Below, piece by piece: positions 17,506-28,500 of a stretch of 64,000 nt of DNA. Position numbers and translations under genes: made by a program. Numbering within the stretch: position 1 is the stretch's first letter; each line of letters starts with the position of its first letter. The stretch is from DAOPXV01 sp964551445 (lineage in GTDB: Bacteria; Muiribacteriota; UBA9980), in assembly GCA_964551445.1 (NCBI GenBank), contig CAZKCG010000006.1, positions 1-64,000 on the forward strand, in the 5' to 3' direction. Below the pieces are notes generated by a model. It did no database searches, had not been told where the DNA came from, and was given only the letters and a program-made list of their open reading frames with translations.

Positions 17506-19395
17506 ATGCCAAGATCCTCTACGCCTGCCGGCGCCTCTCCGTTCGACGATATAATAGCGAAACTGCTCATCGAAAAGCGCTATCTCACGGAAGTTGAAAT
17601 ATCCGGATACATCAATGATTCCAGAGCCAAAAACAAGCGACTCGGAACGCTCCTTTTAGAAAATAACGTCATATCCCGGCGCGATCTTCACGCGATGATA
17701 CTCTCGCAGATGAAAAATAAAGACCTGCCAACGATACTCGTCGAAGAAAAATTCATTTCGTTCGAAGAATTGACGCGCGTTTTCCTTATGAAAAAGGGCG
17801 ATCTTCGAAAACTTGGAAGATATCTTGTCTCATCCGGGATCCTGTCTGAAAATAACCTCGCCATGTCGCTTGCGAAGGTTTTCGGGCTTGCCTTCGTGCC
17901 GCCTGAAAAGTTAAAACCCGTCAAACAGCTCCCCGAAGGTTTTCCGGACTCATTTTTCTCAACATTTATGAGCGTTATCACGAAGTTTTCCGAAAAAACG
18001 AAGGAGATCGAATTCGCGATATGCGACCCGTCCACCATCGGCGATATAATAAATTCAAGCATTCTGCCCGATTACAGGATCGCTTTCTCGCTTACGACCT
18101 TCGGCGCCATAATGGGCGCGATCGATAAGATGTTCCCGAAAAACTCCAGAGATTTCGATTTCGAGGAATTTACGGATATCGAGGTTTTAGAGACGATCTC
18201 GGAGTTTGAAACGGTGAAACCGACGCGTCTTGCGGCCAATTTTCCCGAAAAGATACTCGGCGTCATCGGCGATAACCATAATTCGCGCATACGGGCGCTG
18301 TTTGAAGTTCTCTATGACGCGGCCCGCGCGGGAGCCTCTGAAGTGCATTTTGAGGCCTATGCGGAGGGCATCAAGATACTTTTGAAGATCAATGGAGCAT
18401 ACTTCAATCTCGACCATACCATAACGCCTCAAAACTACGAATATATCGTCGCGAAGGTCAAGCATCTGTCCAGGCTCAACTATCAGGACGACCGCATGTT
18501 CTCCGAGGGCGGCTTCGCCATAGGGATATTGAGCCTTAAATTATTCGTCGACGCGCTTATCGTTCCAACGCTTTTCGGCGATAACATGCTTTTAAAAATT
18601 TGCTCGCTCAATAATTTTCCGCGCCCGCTCGAAAATTTCTTCAGATACCAGAAACAATATATCAGGCCGGTAAGAAAAGCGCTTGAAAAAACGGGCGGCG
18701 GGATCATCATTTTAACCTCCACCGACGATTTCAAGCTTAACAAACTATACTATACGATATTAGGCGAGCTTTCAAAAAACATTCAGAACAGAAAGATCGT
18801 ATCCATCGAAAAAAACATAATGTACCCCGTGAGCGATATCGTTCAGATCGAATACGCGAGCGAAGGCTTTGCGCACGCCGTCAGCCCCGATCTTGGCGAA
18901 CTATACGAGACATCGATAAAAATGGGGGCGGGCGTTATAGCTTCGTCGATGGTCCACGAGGCTGAGGCTTTTGAATATATCATGAGGTCCGTTTCGACGG
19001 GCGCGCTTTCCGTTTTAAATATGAATGAGCCTGATCTAAAGGCGCTTTTCAATAAAATAACCGCGCACCCGATGGCGAAAGATATAATCAATAACATAAG
19101 AATTGTAATTGCCGCTAAAAACGCTGATTTTATATGCGGATTCTGCCGCGACGAGGATTCAGACGCGTCGGTAGAAAAGGGCTTTAAGGTTTACCACGGA
19201 ACCGGGTGCCAGAAATGTAATTTTACGGGCGTGGGCGAACAGAACTTCATATTCGAGGTTTGCGAGCCGTCGGCGAAAGATCTTAAAACGCTTGCCGCCG
19301 CCATTAAAAATCCGGCTAAGATGGAAAGCGTTCCATATGACTCTTTTGACGTTCTGACCAACGAGTTTTACAAGGAAGGCGCGATAGTTATATAA
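17506..19395 (+). CDS. PilB/GspE-family protein with a destroyed ATPase site
   Basis: A 629-residue homologue of type IV pilus / type II secretion assembly ATPases. The N-terminal part (about 5-210) has two MshEN/GspE-N-like modules (LTEVEISGYI, LGTLLLENNVIS, LGRYLVSSGIL). The core keeps the outline of the family: ASEVHFE near 283 in place of ASDIHIE, and a GCQKCNFTG zinc-type segment near 570. The Walker A position reads LTSTDDFKLNKLYY near 403 where GPTGSGKTTTLY is expected, and the Walker B/aspartate-box segment is also lost. It cannot bind ATP in the normal way and is probably a structural or regulatory pseudoenzyme, perhaps binding cyclic-di-GMP through MshEN. AGGAG lies before the ATG. 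No pilus genes are adjacent. The frame is intact over its full length, so it is not a simple pseudogene. Confidence 0.85.
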   Translation: MPRSSTPAGASPFDDIIAKLLIEKRYLTEVEISGYINDSRAKNKRLGTLLLENNVISRRDLHAMILSQMKNKDLPTILVEEKFISFEELTRVFLMKKGDLRKLGRYLVSSGILSENNLAMSLAKVFGLAFVPPEKLKPVKQLPEGFPDSFFSTFMSVITKFSEKTKEIEFAICDPSTIGDIINSSILPDYRIAFSLTTFGAIMGAIDKMFPKNSRDFDFEEFTDIEVLETISEFETVKPTRLAANFPEKILGVIGDNHNSRIRALFEVLYDAARAGASEVHFEAYAEGIKILLKINGAYFNLDHTITPQNYEYIVAKVKHLSRLNYQDDRMFSEGGFAIGILSLKLFVDALIVPTLFGDNMLLKICSLNNFPRPLENFFRYQKQYIRPVRKALEKTGGGIIILTSTDDFKLNKLYYTILGELSKNIQNRKIVSIEKNIMYPVSDIVQIEYASEGFAHAVSPDLGELYETSIKMGAGVIASSMVHEAEAFEYIMRSVSTGALSVLNMNEPDLKALFNKITAHPMAKDIINNIRIVIAAKNADFICGFCRDEDSDASVEKGFKVYHGTGCQKCNFTGVGEQNFIFEVCEPSAKDLKTLAAAIKNPAKMESVPYDSFDVLTNEFYKEGAIVI

Positions 19396-19463
19396 GAAAA
19401 ATATGGTTCATTCCTGCTTTGCAAAATACGAAAGATCCAAAAATATAATGATAATATAAAATA

Positions 19464-19500
19464 AAAACGGGGCGTGATAAAAATTCACACCCCGTTTTTT
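19464..19500. terminator. Bidirectional terminator between convergent genes
   Basis: The stem ACGGGGCGTGA / TCACACCCCGT with A-run and T-run flanks can terminate both the PilB-like transcript and the giant lipoprotein transcript. Confidence 0.85.
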
Positions 19501-19529
19501 ATTATGCGGTCAGCGAAAAAATCAGCTTC

Positions 19530-22500
19530 TTATTGAGCGGACCTGAAGAAGAATTTCTTGGTGCTGTCAGCCGGGATCCTTATATAGTCTCTGCCTTTAA
19601 CGACGCCGGTCGGAGTGGTCAGGTTGGGATAGTAGCCCATGATACCGTTTCCGGCGGTCTGATTCACGGCGAAAGTTATATAAGGGAAGCAGCCTGTCAG
19701 CCAGGTGTTGCTGAATGCGCCGCCGCCGTAATTCGGGTTAGCGGGCACGTTGTTTATCGCGGAATAAAGAGATTTATTGGTTGAGAGTTTTACGGCGAAC
19801 TTTCTCGTCTGGCCTTTGGTGAAGGACATGGACGCGGGCAGTAATGAGAAAGTGACCGGGACCATGTCGGAATTCACGGTGGCTATATTGAGATTTGTGG
19901 GGCCGACCTGCGCTACGAGACTCTCGTTCGGCTGGGTGGTCTGAAGTTCGTACAGTTTGAGGGTTGCGGTGACGTTGTTGTTTAAAAGGGCGACGGCGCT
20001 TGAATACATGCCCATGTCGATATCGACCTTGTAGAGCTGATAAGCGGTGAAGTTTGAGTTTGAGATATCGATCTGCATTACCTTGCGGTCGGTTATGGCT
20101 ATATTATAAGGCAGGTCGAGAAGGACGTCTGAAAGTTCCGACGAGCGGACCACGACGCTTACTTCCGGTGAATCGATGTAAATGGAATTGCTCGTCGCTA
20201 CGCCGTCATATTTGATATCTTCAGAAGTAGTGGCCGCGGATGCCGTGAATGGCGCGTTTACCGGATCGCTCTGGGTCGTGTTCGTCGCGGTTATATTTAC
20301 TTTCGTGAAATGGCCGATGGAGGCGTTTGAATTGATCTGGGCGTAAACGCCGACATAGTATTTGGTGTCCTTGGTGAGAAGATATCCAGCGGGCGGGCCT
20401 ACGTAAGCCGGGAACGCAACGGTATCGATCGTGAATTCGATGGTCTTGTTAACCGCGTCGAAGTTGGATATGGTGAAAAGCGGCGCGCCCGAATCGAGAG
20501 TAAGAATGCTGCTGCTTATTCTTATGCCCATGCCGTAATTTGGCGACGCTGGAATTGCCGGCGGCGGCGGAGCGGGTGTTTTTATGTCCGACATGGCGCT
20601 GCCCTGATAGTTAAGCTTTATCTTGGTGATATTTATATTGCTCTGCGTGCCTGCCGTTAATTCGAATATTCCTATTCTGCCTTTATTGCAGTTAGTATCT
20701 GCGGAAGGGCCCGTGGTGATATTATCTATGACGTTGAGCGTGAGGTTGGTCGAATCGGGCGTGTACGAAGAATTAGCTATGGTAAGGCTCGCGTAGCGCG
20801 TTATCTTATGCTGATTTCCCGTCGCGGAACCCGCGAGGTTTGGTGAATATATGAGAGGACTGAAGTCGGTGGCGGGAACATACAGCAGCGTTCCGTCCGT
20901 CTTGAAGTTGATGAATTTTCCGCTTACGGCCGTACTTGCTATATCCGCTGTCAGAGCAAATGTCTTAGCGGTTCCCTTGGTTATCGTGATCGTCGGGTTG
21001 GGAGTGATCAGAAGAGAAGTGCCTGGAGCTCCGCCGACGGGGGTTATAGTGGCCGCGCATAATTTGCCGTCCGCGTATAATTTATAATTGGTCAGTTCGG
21101 TGTAGAGATCGGCGTTATGAGATCCGGCGATCGGAATTCTGAGGTTGATGGCGGCTATATCCTGATAGGTTCCGGGCGTGGCCGTGAACTGGAAGACCGT
21201 TTTGCCGGTGTCGCCCGGCTGGAAATTACCTGCAGCGTAGGACGAAGCGGTGAAGTTAAGTATGGCTTTTTGCAGAAACATCGTGTTTGAAACGGCATTC
21301 GTGCTCGTCACCGTCTGGCTGGTTGATGCGCCTGATGCGGTGATCCCGGCGTTGGCTATGCTTAGCTTGATGGAGCTTCCATCGGTGATGGAAGAGGTCG
21401 GATTCAATCCCAGATATATTCTCCAGGATGTCGTCGTGCCTTTGGTAAATGTAGGAGCGACGCCGCCTATAAAATCGGCTGGAACGACGGTGCAGATCGA
21501 GCCGGAAGAAGCGAACGGATTGAGTTTGCCGCCCGCGACCGTCAGGTCCGTATCGCTTGAGTTTTTGATGTAAAGGCTTTTGATAGAGGAAGCGTTAACA
21601 TTGCCTTCATATTTGATGACCATGTTCGTGAAGTTGAGATTTTCAGTGTTATCGACGGACATGCTGATACCAATCATTCTGGCGCTGTCGGCTGTCGCGC
21701 TCATGTCGTCCTTGGTAAAAACGGCGTATTGCGAGAGAGGATTGTCGGCGGCGCTTATTGAAGCCGTGAATCCTATGCTGCCGATCGTATGTGAAGGTCC
21801 GGGCTGGTCTCCGCTTGAACATGTGATGGTCTGGGCGGATGTAAATCCTTTACCCTGCGTTCCCGATGCGATGAGCGACGCGCTGAGCGAATTGGTGTTC
21901 GCGGTCTGAGATATGCCTGTTATGAACTGAATGTCTGAGGCTGCGGCATCTTTTGTGAGAAGCGGAGTGTTGTACCACATTGTCGCTGCCGTGTTATAAT
22001 ATGCGAAGGCCGTAATGTTATTTCCGGTCGAAGCTTCCAGCAGAGTGTTGTTGGCCACTATCGTTGCGCCGTTCGTCGCACCGGCCAGAACGAATGTTAC
22101 GAAAGGCCCGCCGCCCGCGGAATCCGTATAGGTCGCCGAAGTGATCGTAACGCCGGTTCCAGTGAAATTGCCGGTTATGGCGCCGCTTGCGATCTCATTA
22201 TAAGGAGAGCCGGCGTTGGTCAGTTTTTTCGTGAAGGTCATTTTAAGGTTGTTCGCCTGGTTGGTGGCTCCAGTCGCGCCCGGAACGGACACCATGGAAA
22301 AATCATAAACATGCGTATTGGTATCTGATGATATGCCTGATCTTGCGATGAGCCCGCTGCCGCCGATCTTGATCTGAGGCGCCGCGCTGAAATTGGAAGT
22401 GTCGGCCGAGGTGTATATCTTGACCTTGTTAAGGTTTATGTCCTCAATGATGCCGCCGGTAGATGAAAGAGCTGAAGAAAGCCTGAATTTGGCTATGGTA

Positions 22501-25500
22501 ATTCCGCTCTGGCCTTTAAGTAATGTTTGTGATACCGATGAAGGATCGAGCGAGGCTGAAAGTATTCCGGTCACTACTTTTTGCATGGTTCCGGTTCCGT
22601 CGTTGACGCTTCCGGTTGAATAGAATTCTTTTCCGGAAGTTGCCCCAAGGCCTTTTATTGAGCCGACGGGCGTGCCTTTAATGACGAATTTGCCGGAGCG
22701 GCCATTGGCGGGCGAACCCGGCTGAACACCGATAACGAGACATGTCGTTATTCCGGCGGTGATCGTCGTTATTCCGGAAGCTTTTGTAAATGTCACAAGG
22801 CTTCCGCCGGTGGGAGTTATGGTCACTCCGGAAAGGTTAATTCCGGCCGCCGTAAGGTCGGATACCGCCGGCGGGTTATCTCTCCACATCCAGTAGGCCG
22901 GCGGAATTCCGAAATCAGTTGTAAGGTCGAAACCTTCAACATTGAGTTTGATCTCGGTTATTTTAACGTCTTCGGCGGATCCGGGAGTTATTTTGATAGG
23001 AATTACCAGCATGCCGTCGCTTTTGTCGCCAAGTTTGATCTCTTTGGTATCAGTTGTCGCGGTACCGCCTATGCCTATTTTATCGGACGGCCCGACCGAA
23101 AGAGAGCCTGTCGCGGTGGTAAGCGTGTTTCCGGCCGCGCTTCCGGTCACTAAAAGAGTTTGAAGCGATGCCTGGCCCGTAGAGACCACGTCCGTCGAAG
23201 GCGTTTCTATCTTGAAACTTACGCTGCTGCCCGAAGTGGAAGCGGTCCTGACGTTTCCATACAGGGTCAGGGTTTTTGTCACGCCGTCGATCATGTTATT
23301 GAAGGGCGCCACTCCGGAAAGATTTGAGAATGTGATGTAATTTCCGGAAACTGAAGTCGCCGTGGCAACGGGAGCGGCAGGCGGAAGAGCATCATAAAGT
23401 TTGAGGTTGGTGATGGTGTTGTCTATGTCGTTTGTAAGGCTTCCGTTGTTCATAAGTATTTTTATTGAATCAATTTTTGAATTTTCTCCCGCCGGCGTCA
23501 TGCTGAATGCGAAAAGTGATACTCCGCTTCCGCCGCCGGTGTTTCCGATAAGTATATTGCCGGTTGGCGACGTGGCGCTATCTGCGAGAGTTAATTTTCC
23601 GATGACGGTCTTATAGGGAGAATCAGGCGTAGGAACTCCGTTGGCTGAATTGATCGTCCGAAGCGATGAGCTTCCTTTTCCGGTAAGCCTGAAATTAGGA
23701 ACGTCAGATGTATCGTTCATTTTGAAACCCAGAGTCGTTCCCCCGGCGACAGCCGGAGCAGAGGTTATAGTGGCATAAATGGAGAATTTATAGGTTGTGT
23801 TGGCGTTAAGAGCTATAGCGTCTTTTGTGGCGTAGTACGGGAATCCGTTAAGCGTGGAAAGAGTATGGAAAGCGGTTCCGTCAAAAAGCCTTACGCTTGA
23901 GATGTTGGCTTGCGGCATGGTTCCCGTACGGGTGAAATTAGATTCAAGGCCGGCCGCGGCCCCGCCAAGGGTCACGCCCTCGGCCGCTCCCGTTTTGACC
24001 GTGAAAATGGATATAAGCCTTTCCGTTCCGTCTGGATAGAAAGTTGCGGCCGTCGGCGAGGTTGCGTCGAGCGTCACGGTAAGATCGTTCTTGCCGACGA
24101 GATGTTCCCGGCCGGTAACCGTTACCGTTGCGGGCGGCGGCGTGACCGGCGATATCGAATTTGTATTGGAATTCGCGTTCGTGGCCGTAATATCGGTGGA
24201 AAGAAGTTTTAATTTTATGGTTTTGCCAAGCGTGGCGTTCTGCGGGATATCGGCGTAGACCTTGAAGTTTTTCGTTACTGTATCGCCTTTAGGCATGGTA
24301 TAAAGCAGGGCGGATGAAAATTCATAGTTTCCGGAATTATAAACGCCATTGCCTAAAAGATTATTGTTTTCGTCGTAGAGTTTTACGTTGCTTATATCGG
24401 TGGAAAGCGAACCTGTTCCGGCGTTTGAAACTTTAATGGTTTTTAAGGTTATGTCTTCCGGGCACTTGGCTGCGGCTCCGGTATCGCCGGTTCTGGCCGT
24501 TTTAAGGTTGAAACCCATTAATAATACGTTGAGATCGCCCGGCGACGCGTTTGACGCGGCGGCGCCGTTGGTTGCGGCGTCATCGCTTGCGATCAACTGG
24601 CCCGCGTCCACCGTTTGAGGACCTGTGGTTAAAGCGGCGCTCGATGGGAAAGCCCCGGCGTCGGCATTTATGTCGCTGTTATAAAGCGCTCCGCGGGCGA
24701 TGATATGTGTTTTTGGAGTGATGCCCAGAACTATGGTTTCGTTATAATCGGTCGAGGCCGTGGAGGAATTTATAGTAGCGTAAAGCGAGAGCGTCGCGGT
24801 CGTTACGGGTAAGGCGCCAGCAGTGGAAGGTTCAGGCACGACGTAATTCATATTGTCGAATTTTATCGTGTTCGATGAAGGATTGTTAACCGTAAAAGGA
24901 GGCAGTACGCCGTCTGTGAGCTCGAATTTTGTTATCGAAGCGAGCGGAAAAATTGATGCGGAGTAATCAAACGTTACGGAGGTTATTCTGGCTCCATCGC
25001 CGTAGGTCGAATCCTTGAAATTTTTAAGGTCTATTTTTCTTACGAGAAATCTCGTTCCGGGCGGAATAATGGTCGGATCGGTAGCGGCGGGCGCTTGAAA
25101 CACGGCGTCGAGATATCCTTTTTTCAGGGATGTCAGCGTGAATTTCTGCGCAGGATTAGTTAAACTGTTTATATTTCCGCGCGAATCCGTTGAAGAAACC
25201 ACGTAATAATAGGTTACGCCGGTGGTCAATCCGTTGATGATCATACTATGGCTCAAAGTCGAAGCGCTGTCGGTCAGCGTGAAGGGATAAGGGCCGCCGT
25301 CGGTCGTTCCATATTGAACTTTAGAATCGGAAAAAGTATTTGTCGTCCAGGTTATTTTCTGGCTGTTCGGATAACCCGAAACCGCTGCGGATGCCGCGGC
25401 GGAGAGCGTAGGCGTCGGAGCCGAAGCTAATGATGTCACTGTCATTACGTTGCCCGCGGTCGTTCCGGTTGACGCGATCGTCGATGCCGATGTCTGTCCA

Positions 25501-28500
25501 ACGGCCGTTATGTCGCCGTCGGTCATTACCTTTAGCCTGAACTGGTTTCCGGCGGCCGCGACGCCGGATATCTGGCCTGATATAGTTATTTTAGCCGAAG
25601 AATTTTTTTGGATGGTAAACAGCGTGGCGACGCCATTGCCGTAAGTCAGTGTGTTGCCGACGATACCGGGACCGGCCAGTACCGTGTTTGAACCGTTATT
25701 ATCGGATGTGGTCACGAGCGAGCCGGTATTTAGCGTAGATGTTGAATCGTCGAACGTTACGATCATCTTTGTCACGTTGAGATTTTCAACGTTATTAGTG
25801 GTAAGATCGAATGTGAAAAGCTGTTTGGTCGAAGCGGGGAGCGTTAAAATTTGCGCGGGCGGCGTATCCGTTCTTGCCGCGACCGTCACTGTACTGAGGC
25901 TTTTCTGGACCGTCATGTAATTTCCGGAGACCGTTCCGGTTGAATAAATGGTATGGCCTGAGACCGTTCCTACCGTCGTTATATCTCCGGCGGCGGCGAT
26001 CCTGAAGGCCATCTGGCTTCCGGTCTGAGCGGCCGCGAAATTGGCTTTTCCGGAAACCTGTATCCTTATGAAACTGTCTTTTGGTATCGATAGATAAACG
26101 CCTCCGCTGCTTGGAACGACCGAATAAGTGTTGCCGCTGACGGTTACGTTGCCGCCCTGATATGCCGGAAGAACCGCGGCGCCCGCGGAATCAAAAACGT
26201 CGATCACGAGGGAAGATGGATCAAAATCCGTCGGCTGTCCGTTTATCACGCTTAAATTAAGGTTGATCTGGCGTACTTCAAGGGCCTCGACCTCTGAAGT
26301 GAGGAGGAACGAGAAAAATGGTATCAGGTTGGCGTTTAAAATACTTGCCGAAGCCGGAGTGCTCGCGTATGTCTGCGCGCTGACGCCGCCGTCCTTGAGC
26401 GTTATGGAGTTGCCGGTCACGCTTCCGGTCCCTGAAAGCTGTGTTTTAAGCGTCGTGCTGTTGGCGGTCACCAGCTGATTGTCGACGTAGAATTGCAGGG
26501 TCTTGCCTTTGACGGCCGTCTTCTGCGTTTTGCATTTCAGGTAGCAGTTGAGATAACTCGACAGGCTTGACTGGCTGGTGGCGTCGATCAAAACGTCAGT
26601 GGTTGAAGCGAAAGTAATGTTGATGTCGGAGCCCGAAATTTTTATCTGAGCGTTCTTAAGCGTCGATTCGGTGTAAAAATCAAAGTCCGTTTCGGTTACA
26701 TCCTGGCCGGCGCCGAAAGTGGCGCTTCCGGTCTGTCTCAGCGTTATTTTTGAGATGTAATAGCTGGTCCTTGGTTTAGCCTCGAACCTGAAAGCGAAAA
26801 CTTCCTGGGTCGCCGGATCGCCTATGGTTATGGAGCTGATATTTGAAAGCGACGGTGTCGAGGATAGATAAAACGCTTCACCGACTATTTTTAAGTTGTT
26901 TCCGGTTATTATTTCCTGTGTTTTATATGTCTGGCCGGAAGCCTGGCCTTTGATCGAGATGCCGCTCGAAGGTATAGTGAACTGCATGGAGTTCGAGGAA
27001 TTTGCCGAACTCGAGATGTCGCCCACCAGCCAGAAAAGCATGCCGGACGGGGGAACCGAGGTCGTGACGGTAGGGGTGAATATGACCGAACTTCCTGAAA
27101 TTGTCGGATTAACGGCGACCTCGGCGCTTTTTCCGGTCGCGGGATCTATTTTAGAGGGGTCTATGACCTTGAGTTTATCGAGGATGCTGTAGCTTCCGAC
27201 GAAGTTGAACGTGAAGCTTTGAACTTCAAGCGTTTCACCGGACGGAGTTATTTTAAATTTAATGAAATTGTTCTGAGCGGATCCGGCCAATAGATCGAAT
27301 GAAGGCTGCGGAAGATCCGGCGCCAGAACTACCGTTCCGACTATTGAATGTGGTTCGGACGGTATCGCGGTTCCCGCCGATGATTTTTTCTCCGCCGTCT
27401 GGACGCCGTGTCCGAGTACCGCGCCTTCGGTTGAAAGTCCTATTTGTATAGTTTTTCCGACCTCGGAAGAGGCTGAGCTGATATTGCCTTTTACGAATAT
27501 TTTTCTCGTGGTGCCCCTTGTTATAATAAATGAGGATTGCGGGGCTATGGTAAGTTTTTTCGTTGTCGCGTTTATAAGCGGCGCGACATCGGCGGTTTGG
27601 TAGATCACGGTATTGTTTTCATCGGTTATGTAAAAAGCCGAGTTTGAGAATGAAGCGGTGCCGTTGAAGGTCAGTTCTATTGTGTCTATCTGGATCTCTT
27701 CGGCAGATCCGGCCGTGATGTTGAATATAGTGAAGGTTTTGTTGGTTTCACTGAGCTTGAAGACCTGTTTCGTGGGTGAATCGGTGGCGAGCGCTATAAG
27801 CAGCGCATTATCGCCTATCATGTATTTACTTCCGACGAGCGCTGAATTTCCGGTTGTCTGATCGTTGGCTCCGATTATTTTGATCTTTTGTTTTGAGAAA
27901 TTTCCTAAGCCGACGATATTTATCGTATCTATTTTCATCTGAAGATAGCGCGAATTGATGGCGTTAGGCCTTATGCTGCCGACAACCGATATTATTTTGG
28001 TCTTATCGCTGGTGGATCCTTTAGTTATTTTGGTGAGACTTGTGTTGGATTGAAATATGATGTTATTGCCTGAAACCGCGCCGACGCCTATTGAATTGAT
28101 GCCGTCATAAAGCCTTATAAGCTCAAAGTCGTCTTCCGTAGCCGTTCCGCTTTGAACCAGCTGTATCTGCGTGATGTCTATGTCTTCATACTGGGCTTCG
28201 ACCTTGAATTTGAACATAGTGACGTCCTGCATGCCCTTGTTGACAAGGACCGTCTGGGTCGAACTCTGATAATCGGAGCTTGACACGTCGGTAGAGGCGG
28301 CGGTTAATTTGAGCTGGCCGATGTTTATGTCCTGAGAGGCGGACTGGATCGGAACGCCGGCTATTTTATCTTTTCCGGTTGTCGAATCTATTGTTTTGAT
28401 ATAGTCGCCATATACGTCACCGGTGACATCTATCACGGTCGCGGTTTTGGTGTTTGGAGCGACCGCTATTATAACGCTTTTAGTATCGTTGGTCGTTGAA

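Noticed and set aside
17506..19395. PilB-like gene as a frameshifted pseudogene
   Set aside because: The frame is open for all 629 codons with normal codon use and a good ribosome site, so loss of Walker A is by substitution, not by frame damage.
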